This document shows positions 1 through 8,423 of a stretch of 64,000 bases of DNA, in pieces (the first letter of the stretch is position 1; every line of letters begins with the position of its first letter). The stretch covers positions 3,410,001 through 3,474,000 of the forward strand of contig NZ_CP019239.1 of assembly GCF_001955715.1 (NCBI RefSeq). Reading direction: 5' to 3'. A program made the position numbers and the translations under genes. Below the pieces are notes generated by a model that had not been told where the DNA came from, did no database searches, and was given only the letters and a program-made list of their open reading frames with translations. This stretch comes from Rhodoferax saidenbachensis (lineage in GTDB: Bacteria; Pseudomonadota; Gammaproteobacteria; Burkholderiales; Burkholderiaceae_C).

Positions 1-2442
1 TTCGCCACCTGCGTCCAGCGCGTTGGCCAACACCGGGTCATCACTGAACGCCGCCTTGTGCATACGAATGGCTTCTTCAGCAATCTCGAAGACGCCGATG
101 CCTTCCACACGGCTGGGCGTGCGGGTGAAGTATTTGTCGATGGTTTCGCTGTTCAGGCCAATGGCTTCAAACAACTGCGCACCGCAGTAGCTCATGTAGG
201 TGGACACGCCCATCTTGGACATGATCTTGGACAGGCCCTTGCCAATCGCCTTGACGTAGTTGTAGATGGCCTTGTCAGCGCTCAGGTCGCCCGGCAGATC
301 CTTGTGGATTTGGCCCAGGGTTTCCATCGCCAGGTAGGGGTGCACGGCTTCCGCGCCATAACCTGCCAGCACGGCGAAGTGGTGAACTTCGCGTGCCGTA
401 CCGGTTTCAACCACCAAGCCTGCGCTGGTGCGCAGACCTTCACGCACCAGGTGCTGGTGGATGGCGGACAGCGCCAGCAGCGCGGGAATCGCCACCTGGC
501 TGGCGCTGACGCCACGGTCGCTGATGACAAGAATGTTCTTGCCACCCTTGATCGCGTCCACGGCTTCGGCGCACAAGGACGCCAGCTTGGCTTCCACACC
601 TTCGTGGCCCCAGACCAGCGGGTAGGTAATGTCCAGCGTGTGGCTGCGGAACTTGCCCTGGGTGTGCTTTTCGATGTCGCGCACCTTGGCCATATCGGCA
701 AAGTCCAGAATCGGCTGCGCCACTTCCAGACGCATGGGCGGGTTGACCTGGTTGATGTCCAGCAGGTTGGGCTTGGGGCCGATAAAGGACACCAGCGACA
801 TCACGATGGCTTCGCGGATCGGGTCGATCGGCGGGTTGGTCACCTGCGCAAACAACTGCTTGAAGTAGCTGTACAGCGGTTTGTTCTTGTCGCTCAAGAC
901 GGCCAGCGGGCTGTCGTTGCCCATGGAGCCAATGGCTTCTTCGCCAGCGCTGGCCATGGGGGCGATCAGGAACTTCAGGTCTTCCTGCGTGAAGCCAAAG
1001 GCTTGCTGGCGGTCCAGCAGGGACACTTCGCTCTCGGATGCAGAAGCAGGCTCACCGCCGCCTTGCACATCGTCCAGTTTGATGCGCAGGTTTTCGATCC
1101 ACTGCTTGTAGGGCTTGCTGTTGGCGAGATTGGCCTTGAGCTCTTCGTCGTCAATCATGCGGCCCTGTTCCAGATCGATCAGGAACATCTTGCCGGGCTG
1201 CAGGCGCCACTTGCGCACGATCTTGTTCTCGGGAACGGGCAACACGCCGGACTCGGAGCCCATGATGACCAGGTCGTCATCGGTGATGCAGTAGCGCGAA
1301 GGACGCAGGCCGTTGCGGTCCAGCGTGGCGCCGATCTGGCGGCCGTCGGTGAACACGATGGAGGCCGGACCGTCCCAGGGCTCCATCATCGCGGCGTGGT
1401 ATTCGTAGAAGGCCTTGCGGCGATCGTCCATGGTGGTGTGTTGCTCCCACGGCTCGGGGATCATCATCATCACGGCCTGGCTGATGGGGTAGCCGGACAT
1501 GGTCAGCAGTTCGAGGCAGTTGTCGAACGTAGCCGTGTCGGACTGGTCGGCGAAGCTGATGGGGTAGAGCTTTTGCAGGTCGGCACCGAGCACAGGGGAC
1601 GACATCACGCCTTCGCGCGCCTTCATCCAGTTGTAGTTGCCCTTGACAGTGTTGATTTCACCGTTGTGCGCCACGTAGCGGTACGGGTGGGCCAGTGGCC
1701 ACTCGGGGAAGGTGTTGGTGGAGAAACGCTGGTGCACCAGGCCCAAAGCGGACACACAGCGTGCATCAGCCAGATCAAGGAAGTAAACACCAACTTGATC
1801 AGCGAGCAGCAGTCCCTTGTACACCACGGTACGGCTGGACATGCTGGGCACGTAATATTCTTTGCTGTGCTTGAGCTGCAGATTCTGAATGGCCGCGCTG
1901 GCGGTCTTGCGGATCACATACAGCTTGCGCTCCAGCGCGTCCTGCACGATCACGTCGTTGCCGCGGCCGATAAAGACCTGGCGCAGGATGGGCTCTTTTT
2001 CGCGCACGGTGGGCGACATGGGCATGTCGCGGTTGACCGGCACATCGCGCCATCCCAGCAGTACCTGGCCTTCGGCCTTGATGGCGCGTTCCATTTCCTG
2101 TTCACAGGCCAGACGCGACGCATGTTCCTTGGGCAGGAAGATCATGCCCACGCCATATTCGCCTTGCGGCGGCAAAGTCACGCCCTGCTGTGCCATCTCT
2201 TCGCGGTACAACGCATCAGGCAACTGGATCAGGATACCGGCGCCGTCGCCCATGAGTTTGTCGGCACCGACCGCACCCCGGTGGTCCAGGTTTTCCAGGA
2301 TCTTCAGCGCGTTTTTGACGATGGAATGGCTCTTCTCACCGCGGATATGCGCCACGAAGCCGACGCCACAGGCATCGTGCTCGTTTTCGGTGGAATACAG
2401 ACCGTGGTCTTTGAGATGTTGGATTTCGGCAGCCGTGGTCAT
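1..2442 (-). CDS. gltB: Glutamate synthase (NADPH) large subunit, amino-terminal 814 residues
   Basis: Large subunit of glutamate synthase: glutamine-derived ammonia is moved through a channel and used to aminate 2-oxoglutarate on FMN. The gene runs off the left edge, so only the first 814 codons of about 1,550 are present. The start at 2442 is preceded by AGGAG at 7 nt. Residues DACGVGF place the future amino-terminal nucleophilic Cys at about residue 24, so a short propeptide is cleaved. The class II amidotransferase domain (LDHRGAVGADKLMGDGAG, later HQRFSTNTFPEWPLAHPYR) is followed by the central domain; the beginning of the FMN region (NILVISDRGVSASQVAIP) is also visible. In Burkholderiales gltB commonly follows dgt, which fits, with extra genes and a transposase element in between here. 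A long open frame on the opposite strand is only its shadow. Confidence 0.96.
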   Translation of the reverse strand, partial: MTTAAEIQHLKDHGLYSTENEHDACGVGFVAHIRGEKSHSIVKNALKILENLDHRGAVGADKLMGDGAGILIQLPDALYREEMAQQGVTLPPQGEYGVGMIFLPKEHASRLACEQEMERAIKAEGQVLLGWRDVPVNRDMPMSPTVREKEPILRQVFIGRGNDVIVQDALERKLYVIRKTASAAIQNLQLKHSKEYYVPSMSSRTVVYKGLLLADQVGVYFLDLADARCVSALGLVHQRFSTNTFPEWPLAHPYRYVAHNGEINTVKGNYNWMKAREGVMSSPVLGADLQKLYPISFADQSDTATFDNCLELLTMSGYPISQAVMMMIPEPWEQHTTMDDRRKAFYEYHAAMMEPWDGPASIVFTDGRQIGATLDRNGLRPSRYCITDDDLVIMGSESGVLPVPENKIVRKWRLQPGKMFLIDLEQGRMIDDEELKANLANSKPYKQWIENLRIKLDDVQGGGEPASASESEVSLLDRQQAFGFTQEDLKFLIAPMASAGEEAIGSMGNDSPLAVLSDKNKPLYSYFKQLFAQVTNPPIDPIREAIVMSLVSFIGPKPNLLDINQVNPPMRLEVAQPILDFADMAKVRDIEKHTQGKFRSHTLDITYPLVWGHEGVEAKLASLCAEAVDAIKGGKNILVISDRGVSASQVAIPALLALSAIHQHLVREGLRTSAGLVVETGTAREVHHFAVLAGYGAEAVHPYLAMETLGQIHKDLPGDLSADKAIYNYVKAIGKGLSKIMSKMGVSTYMSYCGAQLFEAIGLNSETIDKYFTRTPSRVEGIGVFEIAEEAIRMHKAAFSDDPVLANALDAGGE

Positions 2443-2566
2443 GGCGCTCTCCTGAAAATTACAGTGGAAAGTGAGAATACTGCAATGCAACAAAAGTGCC
2501 AAGAAGAATAATAGGGGTCGGATTCCAATTATATGTTGATTATTTTAATCAACAAATAATAAGGGA

Positions 2567-2623
2567 CATATCAAAAAAGATAGCGACTAACGCAATATCG
2601 ATAAGGGCTAGCGCCCACTTTTA
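2567..2623 (-). repeat. Dispersed repeat copy 0 (reverse orientation), behind RAYT gene
   Basis: Read on the minus strand, this begins AAAAGTGGGC, continues through GCCCTTATCGATATTGCG and ends GCTATC-TTTTTT-GATA. It matches the 55-60 bp family found elsewhere in the window, with a few substitutions in the core. It starts inside the stop codon of the RAYT gene and is enclosed by the GGGGTC inverted repeats. Confidence 0.75.
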
Positions 2624-3319
2624 TTCACCAACAAGCGTACTGGAGGGGCGCCCGGCAGTGCTTTTGCTCACCCGCCGCAGAGTTTGCTTTTGCAGTTGCG
2701 CCACAAAGTCAGCCTCCCCCAAGGCCCAGCCACGCAAGGCCGAGTCAGTCAGTGCGGCCTGCTGCACCGGACTGATGCCGGATTGCACCAATTCCGCGTA
2801 GGCAGCTTCGCGGGCAAACGGGGTGTTCCCCAAGGCCCAGACCAGCGGATGGGGGGTCACAAGGCGGTCACTGCGCAAGCCGGCGTAGTGGCCGTAGCTG
2901 GACCAGGCATAGTCACGCGCCTGAACCACCAACCCTGCGCGTACCGGGTTCAAGTCCATATAGGCCATGCAGGCCAGCAAATACCGATCCGTCTGAAGCA
3001 GAGTCGACCGATAGCGTCCTTCCCACAACGTGCCGGTACGCAGATGGATGTCATTGAAATAACGCACATAACGCCGCCCCACAGCCTGCATCATCTGTGG
3101 CAGGCCGGTGTCGGTTTGGGGGGTGAGCAGCAAGTGAAAATGGTTGTCCATCAGCACATAGGCATGGATGGCCACATTGAATTTCCTGCTGTTTTCCTCC
3201 ATCAGACCCAGCAGCATCTCGCGGTCTGCTGCCGAGGTCACGATGGGCTGCCGGTTGTTGCCGCGCTGGATAACGTGGTGGGGGTAACCGGGCAGGGTAA
3301 GACGGGGGAGTCGGGCCAT
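2621..3319 (-). CDS. REP-associated tyrosine transposase (Y1_Tnp / TnpA_REP family)
   Basis: Protein of 232 residues in the Y1 (HUH) transposase superfamily. The HUH metal-binding motif is seen in DNHFHLLLTP (residues about 58-67) and the probable nucleophilic Tyr in GRRYVRYFND (about 87-96). The amino terminus ARLPRLTLPGYPHHVIQRGN is typical of the RAYT clade, which cuts and joins single-stranded DNA at REP palindromes. The gene is intact, with no frameshift. Its TAA stop overlaps the start of a reversed dispersed-repeat copy. It lies between gltB and a lipoprotein gene, interrupting the usual housekeeping order. Confidence 0.9.
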   Translation of the reverse strand: MARLPRLTLPGYPHHVIQRGNNRQPIVTSAADREMLLGLMEENSRKFNVAIHAYVLMDNHFHLLLTPQTDTGLPQMMQAVGRRYVRYFNDIHLRTGTLWEGRYRSTLLQTDRYLLACMAYMDLNPVRAGLVVQARDYAWSSYGHYAGLRSDRLVTPHPLVWALGNTPFAREAAYAELVQSGISPVQQAALTDSALRGWALGEADFVAQLQKQTLRRVSKSTAGRPSSTLVGE

Positions 3320-3369
3320 GGCAGAAGGGGGCTGAAGCCCCCGATGCGAATCTGACCCCGATTATCTGT

Positions 3370-3837
3370 CTACTTGGGCGCGCGGGTCACGCGGACTTTG
3401 CTGCCGGTGGTGACGATGATGACCGGATCACCCGCCAGCAGAACTTCAGAGCCCTTGGCCTGGACAATGGCGCGGCGTTCACCGCCTTTGAGTTGAACCA
3501 GAATTTCAAACGCGTCTTCTTTGGTGGAAAACCGCTCGATCGCGTTACCTGCAGCGGCACCGGCCACACCGGCCAGCACGCCTAACACTTGGGCCTCGCG
3601 CCCCACACTGCTGCCGCTGTAACCGCCAATCGCGCCCACGACACCGCCCACGGCGGCGCCAGCGCCAGTCTGGCTACCGTCTACGGTCACCGTACGGATA
3701 GACAGCACCACGCCATCTTCGACTTTGGCCATGCGCTGGGCATCGCCGCGCTGGACGACGTCGGGGCTGCTGGTGGCGCAGGCACCGAGAACGGCGGTCA
3801 TCGCCAGTGCCAAACTCAAATTAAGAAATTTTTTCAT
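3370..3837 (-). CDS. Glycine-zipper outer-membrane lipoprotein (SlyB/PcpY-like)
   Basis: Protein of 155 residues starting MKKFLNLSLALAM. The lipobox VLGAC gives a lipidated Cys at about residue 19. The middle is a glycine-zipper segment (GAGAAVGGVVGAIGGYSG, then VLAGVAGAAAGNAIE), typical of the 17-kDa antigen/SlyB-type envelope lipoproteins. The carboxy end is a small beta-rich region (RRAIVQAKGSEVLLAGDPV). An upstream in-frame extension exists, but it has no signal character, and the chosen ATG gives a clean lipoprotein signal. The role is probably structural or stress-related in the envelope; the exact function is unknown. Confidence 0.85.
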   Translation of the reverse strand: MKKFLNLSLALAMTAVLGACATSSPDVVQRGDAQRMAKVEDGVVLSIRTVTVDGSQTGAGAAVGGVVGAIGGYSGSSVGREAQVLGVLAGVAGAAAGNAIERFSTKEDAFEILVQLKGGERRAIVQAKGSEVLLAGDPVIIVTTGSKVRVTRAPK

Positions 3838-3898
3838 TGCGAACTCCACAAGGCGAAATCTGAAAATACCAACGCGAAACATCAATCGCTTTAACGTT

Positions 3899-4816
3899 TC
3901 AGGCCGGTATTGCGTTGTCCACGCCATTGTCCTCGGGCAATGTAAACCGCGTGTCAAGTAGTGTAAGGAGGCCAAATTCCTGCAGGATGGCTCGCAGGCG
4001 CTCCGCAGAACCCCGTTTGCGCTGGCCGGTGTAGCGGGCCAGGATCAGCTCGTTTTTCATGCTGTGCTCCCAACCCACAAGCTCGGTCACCGTCACCTGG
4101 TAGCCACGTGCCTCCAGGTACAGACAACGCAGCACATTGGTGATCTGGCTACCCATTTCGCGCGTATGTAAAGGGTGACGCCATAGCTCGGCCAGCGGCG
4201 TGCGCGCCAGTGACAGTGCCTTGCCTTGACTCAGGTGGCGTGCCACCTCCGCCTGGCAACAGGGCACCAGCACAAAGGCTTGCGCGTTCTTTTGCAACCC
4301 GAAGGCAATGGCATCGTCGGTGGCCGTGTCGCAGGCATGCAAGGCCGTGACCACATCAATGCGCCCCGGCAATTCTTTCGACTGCGCGGATTCGGCCACT
4401 GTGAGATTCAGAAAAGACATGCGGTCAAAGTCCAGACGCGCAGCCAACTCACGGGACTTGTCGACCAACTCAGCACGGGTCTCGATGCCATAGATATGGC
4501 TTCCCGCCAGATTCTTGAAGAACAGGTCATAAAGAATGAAGCCCAGATAGGACTTGCCAGCGCCATGGTCTGCCAGTGTCAAGCCGGTGCTCTTGGGCGC
4601 AGGCAACTCCTGCAACAATTTCTCGATAAATTGGTACAGGTGGTAGACCTGTTTGAGCTTGCGCCTGGAATCCTGATTCAGTTTGCCGTCACGCGTGAGG
4701 ATGTGCAGCTCTTTGAGCAGCTCCACGGACTGACCGGGACGCACTTCTGCGGCCAGTGCATGGGGGGCGGGAGTTGTGGTCGTGCCCGCTTGGGCCCCTG
4801 TTTTACGTTGCTTCAT
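3899..4816 (-). CDS. Class I SAM-dependent methyltransferase-like protein
   Basis: Protein of 305 residues with a Rossmann-type methyltransferase fold. The SAM-binding loop region is LADHGAGKSYLGFILYDLFF, followed by an acidic second strand (HIYGIETRAELVDKSRELA) and RIDVVTALHACDTATDDAI, the pattern of the Methyltransf_32 family, whose substrates are mostly unknown. The ATG at 4816 overlaps the TGA of the upstream DUF1415 gene (ATGA), showing translational coupling and fixing this start over a longer alternative. The substrate cannot be told from sequence. Confidence 0.82.
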   Translation of the reverse strand: MKQRKTGAQAGTTTTPAPHALAAEVRPGQSVELLKELHILTRDGKLNQDSRRKLKQVYHLYQFIEKLLQELPAPKSTGLTLADHGAGKSYLGFILYDLFFKNLAGSHIYGIETRAELVDKSRELAARLDFDRMSFLNLTVAESAQSKELPGRIDVVTALHACDTATDDAIAFGLQKNAQAFVLVPCCQAEVARHLSQGKALSLARTPLAELWRHPLHTREMGSQITNVLRCLYLEARGYQVTVTELVGWEHSMKNELILARYTGQRKRGSAERLRAILQEFGLLTLLDTRFTLPEDNGVDNAIPA

Positions 4817-5418
4817 GGGACTATCTTGCCATGCAAGCCGCTGGCGGGTGACTGCAAGCCAAGCGCATCCCACCCCGCATGCCCCAGCGCCTCCAGCGTC
4901 TGCATGTTTTTCTCGAAAATCTGTTCGGCGTGGGGAAATGCCTCTACCGCACGGTCAATGCTGTCTTCGCGCAGCAAATGCAGGGTGGGATACGGCGCGC
5001 GGTTGGTGTAGTTGGTGATGTCGTCCTCGGCCGTGCCGCCGAACTGGAACTGGGGATGGAAGCTGGCTATCTGCAGTACTCCTTCCAGCCCCTGTGATAG
5101 CAAAACACGATCTGCATCATGCAGAAAGTCATTGAAATCGAGAAAATCCTGCAGCATGTCAGGCGCTATCAAAAGCGTAGTATCCCGCGCTGACGCGTCA
5201 AGGGCTTGCAGGCTATTGAGCTCATATTCCAGGTCTTGCAACAGCGCCTGCGAATCGCGTGCGGCACTGACCCGGTAGTGGATCTGGCCTTTGACATGCA
5301 CGCTTTTAGCGAAGGGGCACAGGTTCAATCCGATCACGGCACGCTCCAGCCAGCGCTGCGTCCATGCGATCACCTCGGCGGATGATGCGGGTTCGTTGGT
5401 TGTGCTTGGCAATAGCAT
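4813..5418 (-). CDS. DUF1415 family protein
   Basis: About 201 residues. The amino-terminal block WLERAVIGLNLCPFAKSVHV is the hallmark of DUF1415 proteins. Later blocks DTTLLIAPDMLQDFLDFNDF and ASFHPQFQFGG and the end region NRAPYPTLHLLREDSIDRAV also fit. The function is unknown. The gene lies between dgt and the methyltransferase gene and is coupled to the latter by an ATGA overlap. The ATG at 5418 is preferred; a TTG seven codons upstream, overlapping the dgt stop codon, is possible and would couple it to dgt. Confidence 0.85.
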   Translation of the reverse strand: MLLPSTTNEPASSAEVIAWTQRWLERAVIGLNLCPFAKSVHVKGQIHYRVSAARDSQALLQDLEYELNSLQALDASARDTTLLIAPDMLQDFLDFNDFLHDADRVLLSQGLEGVLQIASFHPQFQFGGTAEDDITNYTNRAPYPTLHLLREDSIDRAVEAFPHAEQIFEKNMQTLEALGHAGWDALGLQSPASGLHGKIVP

Positions 5419-5435
5419 AAAGGGATCACAGGAGT

Positions 5436-6632
5436 TCAAACGAGCAGACGGCGACCGGTCAGGCGCTCGTGCTCGCGGGCTGCAAAACGGTCGGTCATGC
5501 CGGCAATATAGTCCGCAACCGTACGCATGCCAAAGTGGGCATGCGCACCCTCCAGGCCCTGCCCTGTAACCGTACGGGCGGCAAAACCTGCCTGCATCTC
5601 CTGCGGTGCCTGGGAATAGGCGTCAAACAGTTCACGCACGATCTGGCGCGCCAGATCCATGGTCTCTTCCACCTGGGAGTGACGGTATAACTTGCGAAGC
5701 AAAAAGCTCTTGAGCACCTGCGTGCCCTCGCGCATCTCGCTCCCAAACGCGACCAGAGGCCCTAACCCGCGCACTGCATCCACGCTATCGGGCCGCGCTT
5801 CATCGAGCGCCTGCTGGGTGCAGGCAATGACGTCATAGACTTGGTTGCTGAGCATCAGGCGTATGGTTTCGTACAACAGGCGCCGGGCAGATGCGGGGTC
5901 CTCCAGCCGGGCATGTGCGGCCAGCGCTTGCTGGCGAAAGCGCTCAAACAAAGGCACTTCCTGCAACTGCTCCAGTGTGATCAGCCCGGAACGCACACCA
6001 TCGTCAATGTCATGGGCGTTGTAGGCAATCTCGTCGGCCAGATTGCAGAGCTGCGCCTCCAGACTCGGTTGGGTACGCTCCAGAAAGCGCCGCCCTACTC
6101 CGCCCCGGCCATCGGCATACAGCGGCTCATCCGCCTCCAACAACTCCGCATTGGCACGCGAGCAGTGCTTGAGGATGCCCTCGCGGGCCTCAAAACCCAG
6201 GTTCAGGCCATCAAATTGCGGATAACGCTCTTCCAGATGGTCCACCACACGCAGACTCTGCAGGTTGTGCTCGAAGCCTCCGAACGGCGCCATACACGCG
6301 TTGAGCGCATCCTGCCCGGCATGGCCAAACGGGGTGTGTCCGAGATCGTGCGCCAAGGCAATGGTTTCCACCAAATCTTCGTTCAAACGCAGGGCACGTG
6401 CGATGGAGCGGCCCAATTGCGCCACCTCCAACGAATGCGTCAACCGCGTGCGGAATAGATCGCCTTCGTGGTTGAGGAACACCTGGGTCTTGTAGACCAG
6501 TCGCCGAAACGCCGTGGAATGCACGATGCGGTCACGGTCGCGCTGGAAATCCGTTCGCGTAGGCGCTGGAGCCTCAGCATAACGGCGGCCGCGCGATAGT
6601 GCCGGATCACAGGCGTAGGGAGCCAAGGCCAT
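5436..6632 (-). CDS. dgt: Deoxyguanosinetriphosphate triphosphohydrolase-like protein
   Basis: HD-domain dNTP triphosphohydrolase, 398 residues. It is expected to convert dNTPs to deoxynucleosides and triphosphate. The HD metal motif is visible as FRTRLTHSLEVAQLGRSIA (His) and ALAHDLGHTPFGHAGQDAL (His-Asp); further blocks are LCNLADEIAYNAHDIDDGV and GFEHNLQSLRVVDHLEERY. The start at 6632 is chosen because the longer reading frame upstream (EAACAVSIRAKAHF) is encoded entirely by a dispersed-repeat copy. The gap to aroB is filled by that repeat, so the normal ribosome-binding region appears to have been replaced. It follows aroK-aroB, as is usual in this order. Confidence 0.93.
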   Translation of the reverse strand: MALAPYACDPALSRGRRYAEAPAPTRTDFQRDRDRIVHSTAFRRLVYKTQVFLNHEGDLFRTRLTHSLEVAQLGRSIARALRLNEDLVETIALAHDLGHTPFGHAGQDALNACMAPFGGFEHNLQSLRVVDHLEERYPQFDGLNLGFEAREGILKHCSRANAELLEADEPLYADGRGGVGRRFLERTQPSLEAQLCNLADEIAYNAHDIDDGVRSGLITLEQLQEVPLFERFRQQALAAHARLEDPASARRLLYETIRLMLSNQVYDVIACTQQALDEARPDSVDAVRGLGPLVAFGSEMREGTQVLKSFLLRKLYRHSQVEETMDLARQIVRELFDAYSQAPQEMQAGFAARTVTGQGLEGAHAHFGMRTVADYIAGMTDRFAAREHERLTGRRLLV

Positions 6633-6640
6633 ATTCAAGG

Positions 6641-6700
6641 AAAAGTGGGCTTTAGCCCTTATGGATACTGCGCAAGCAGCTTCCAAATTGATAGCAATTT
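6641..6700 (+). repeat. Dispersed repeat copy 1, between aroB and dgt
   Basis: A well-preserved copy with GGGC-TTTA-GCCC hairpin, then TTATGGATACTGCGCAAGCA and an imperfect GCTTCC-N5-GATAGC end. It fills nearly all of the 69-nt gap between the aroB stop (6702) and the dgt start (6632). Its right end abuts the aroB TGA. Confidence 0.9.
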
Positions 6701-6701
6701 C

Positions 6702-7817
6702 TCATTGCACAGGAATGCAGCAAGCGTCGATGACCTCACGCACCAGCGCATCGGGGGCCGTGCGCACGGCCGCCCGTGCGGGGCCGTCGATCACGACAAA
6801 GCGGATCTCGCCGCCTTCGGCTTTTTTGTCCACGCGCATCAGCGCCAGATACCGTCCGGCATTGTCCTGGTTGTCGAGTACCGGGCCCACGGTGGGTAAA
6901 CCTGCTTTGCGGATCAAGTTTTTGAGTCTTTGCACAAAAGACTGGTCCACCAATCCCAGCCTGTACGACAACTCTGCAGCCATCACCATGCCGCATCCCA
7001 CAGCCTCGCCATGCAACCATTCGCCATAGCCCAAGCCAGCTTCCATCGCGTGGCCAAAGGTATGCCCAAAATTGAGGATGGCGCGCAAACCGGATTCGCG
7101 CTCATCCTGCCCTACCACCCAGGCCTTGATCTCGCAACTGCGCTGCACCGCATGGGCCAGAGCCTGCACATCACGCGCCAGAAGCTGGTCCAAGTTCGCC
7201 TCAATCCAGTCCAGAAATTCCAAATCGGCAATGGGTCCGTACTTGATCACCTCGGCAAGGCCGGCACTGAGCTCCCGCGGTGGCAACGTCTTCAGCGTAT
7301 CCAGATCACACACCACCAGCAGCGGCTGGTAGAAAGCGCCCACCATGTTCTTGCCCAGCGGATGGTTGATGCCGGTCTTCCCGCCGACCGATGAATCCAC
7401 CTGGGCCAACAAGGTAGTAGGCACCTGCACAAACGGAACGCCCCGCATGTAGCTGGCTGCGGCAAAGCCAGTCATATCGCCAACGACACCACCGCCCAGG
7501 GCAAACAATATCGTCTTGCGATCACAGCCTTGCTCCAGCAAGACATCAAAGATCTGGTTCAGCGTTTGCCAGGTTTTGAACCCTTCGCCATCCGGCAGTG
7601 TCACGAGATGGACCCGCTCGTACTTCTGCGCAAGAACATCGTGCAGTCGCTGTGCGTAAAGAGACGCAACCGTCGTATTGCTCACAATCAGGGCAGAAGA
7701 ACCCTTGGGCAATGAGGCGAAAGTATCCGTCTGGTCCAACAGATGCGTACCAATGGCGATGGAGTAACTGCGGTCACCCAGCGCGATAGGGACGGCGTGC
7801 AGAAGCGTGGAAGTCAT
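6702..7817 (-). CDS. aroB: 3-Dehydroquinate synthase
   Basis: Second enzyme of the shikimate pathway: converts DAHP to 3-dehydroquinate with NAD+ and a divalent metal; cytoplasmic, 371 residues. The NAD-binding glycine-rich segment is [20 protein letters not shown]. The substrate loop is [20 protein letters not shown]. Metal ligands are Glu in [11 protein letters not shown], His in [13 protein letters not shown] and His in [11 protein letters not shown]. It follows aroK, which makes shikimate 3-phosphate in the same pathway, and is co-oriented with the pil genes. Its TGA touches the dispersed repeat. Confidence 0.97.
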   Translation of the reverse strand: MTSTLLHAVPIALGDRSYSIAIGTHLLDQTDTFASLPKGSSALIVSNTTVASLYAQRLHDVLAQKYERVHLVTLPDGEGFKTWQTLNQIFDVLLEQGCDRKTILFALGGGVVGDMTGFAAASYMRGVPFVQVPTTLLAQVDSSVGGKTGINHPLGKNMVGAFYQPLLVVCDLDTLKTLPPRELSAGLAEVIKYGPIADLEFLDWIEANLDQLLARDVQALAHAVQRSCEIKAWVVGQDERESGLRAILNFGHTFGHAMEAGLGYGEWLHGEAVGCGMVMAAELSYRLGLVDQSFVQRLKNLIRKAGLPTVGPVLDNQDNAGRYLALMRVDKKAEGGEIRFVVIDGPARAAVRTAPDALVREVIDACCIPVQ

Positions 7818-7859
7818 AGCCCCCTAGTTTAGAGGCTCTTGCGAAACCGGTCTGGCCGC

Positions 7860-8384
7860 TCAGTGCCTCGGCACCACGCCAGCAAGCTCCAACTGCATCA
7901 CGATCATGTTGACTAACGTGGCCACCGACGGACGCCCTGTCTCCAGAACGAAATGCGCCGCCTCCCGGTACAACGGGTCCCGCTCGGCAAACAGGTCACG
8001 CATGCGGGTCAGCGGATCCGCCACTTGCAACAAGGGGCGGTGCACGTCATGCCGCAAGCGCCGATAGAGCTCTTCAGGTGTGGATTTGAGATAGATGACA
8101 CGCCCCCTGGAGCGCAGATGCTGTCGATTCGCCGACCGCAAGACCGCCCCGCCACCGGTCGACAGAACGCGAGGCGTCTCCTGCGTCAAAGCGTCAATGA
8201 CTTCCTGCTCAATGTCGCGAAACCGCGCTTCGCCTTCACGCTCAAAAAACTCACGGATAGAGCACCCCAGACGGGCCTCTATCGCGTGATCCGAGTCAAC
8301 AAAGGGAAGTTGCAGCCGCCGCGCGAGCTGCCGTCCAACCGTGGTTTTTCCTGAGCCGGGTAGGCCGACAAGACTGAATATCAA
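7860..8384 (-). CDS. aroK: Shikimate kinase
   Basis: Phosphorylates shikimate at the 3-hydroxyl using ATP; 174 residues, the usual size. P-loop GLPGSGKTT lies at residues 7-15. The substrate-binding Asp is in FVDSDHAIEARLG, Arg residues in REFFEREGEARFRDIE, and the glycine triplet in LSTGGGAVLR. The start is a TTG at 8384: no ATG or GTG exists in frame between it and the pilQ stop codon, and it gives the family-typical beginning MIFSLVGLPGSGK. It lies 39 nt after pilQ. Confidence 0.95.
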   Translation of the reverse strand: MIFSLVGLPGSGKTTVGRQLARRLQLPFVDSDHAIEARLGCSIREFFEREGEARFRDIEQEVIDALTQETPRVLSTGGGAVLRSANRQHLRSRGRVIYLKSTPEELYRRLRHDVHRPLLQVADPLTRMRDLFAERDPLYREAAHFVLETGRPSVATLVNMIVMQLELAGVVPRH

Positions 8385-8423
8385 TTTAAAACAATACCCG
8401 GAACCGGTAACCTGTCCCGTGGT

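Larger units (their letters stand above)
2514..3359 (-). mobile_element. RAYT (REP-associated tyrosine transposase) element bounded by GGGGTCRGATTC inverted repeats
   Basis: The transposase gene is bracketed by GGGGTCGGATTCC at 2514-2526 and GAATCTGACCCC at 3348-3359. These are inverted copies of GGGGTC(A/G)GATTC and give plausible element ends. Inside the right end is a perfect hairpin GGGGGC-TGAA-GCCCCC (3327-3332/3337-3342). Inside the left end is an AT-rich hairpin with a 9-bp stem (2534-2542/2546-2554), then a reversed copy of the dispersed repeat (2567-2623). RAYT genes are normally single-copy domesticated transposases that act on short palindromic repeats flanking them. The exact element boundaries are inferred. 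Confidence 0.65.

Noticed and set aside
58..2511. 817-codon open frame on the plus strand
   Set aside because: Antisense shadow of gltB; the minus strand gives a clear glutamate synthase, while this frame is an Ala/Gly/His/Gln-rich string with no domain.
5155..5200. Possible further repeat copy in the DUF1415 gene (GCTATCAAAAGCGTAGTATC)
   Set aside because: Only the arm is similar, the core is absent, and the encoded DTTLLIAP is a normal DUF1415 segment.
6633..6686. Longer dgt start adding 18 residues
   Set aside because: The extension is encoded wholly by the dispersed repeat and is not part of the family; the ATG at 6632 is preferred.
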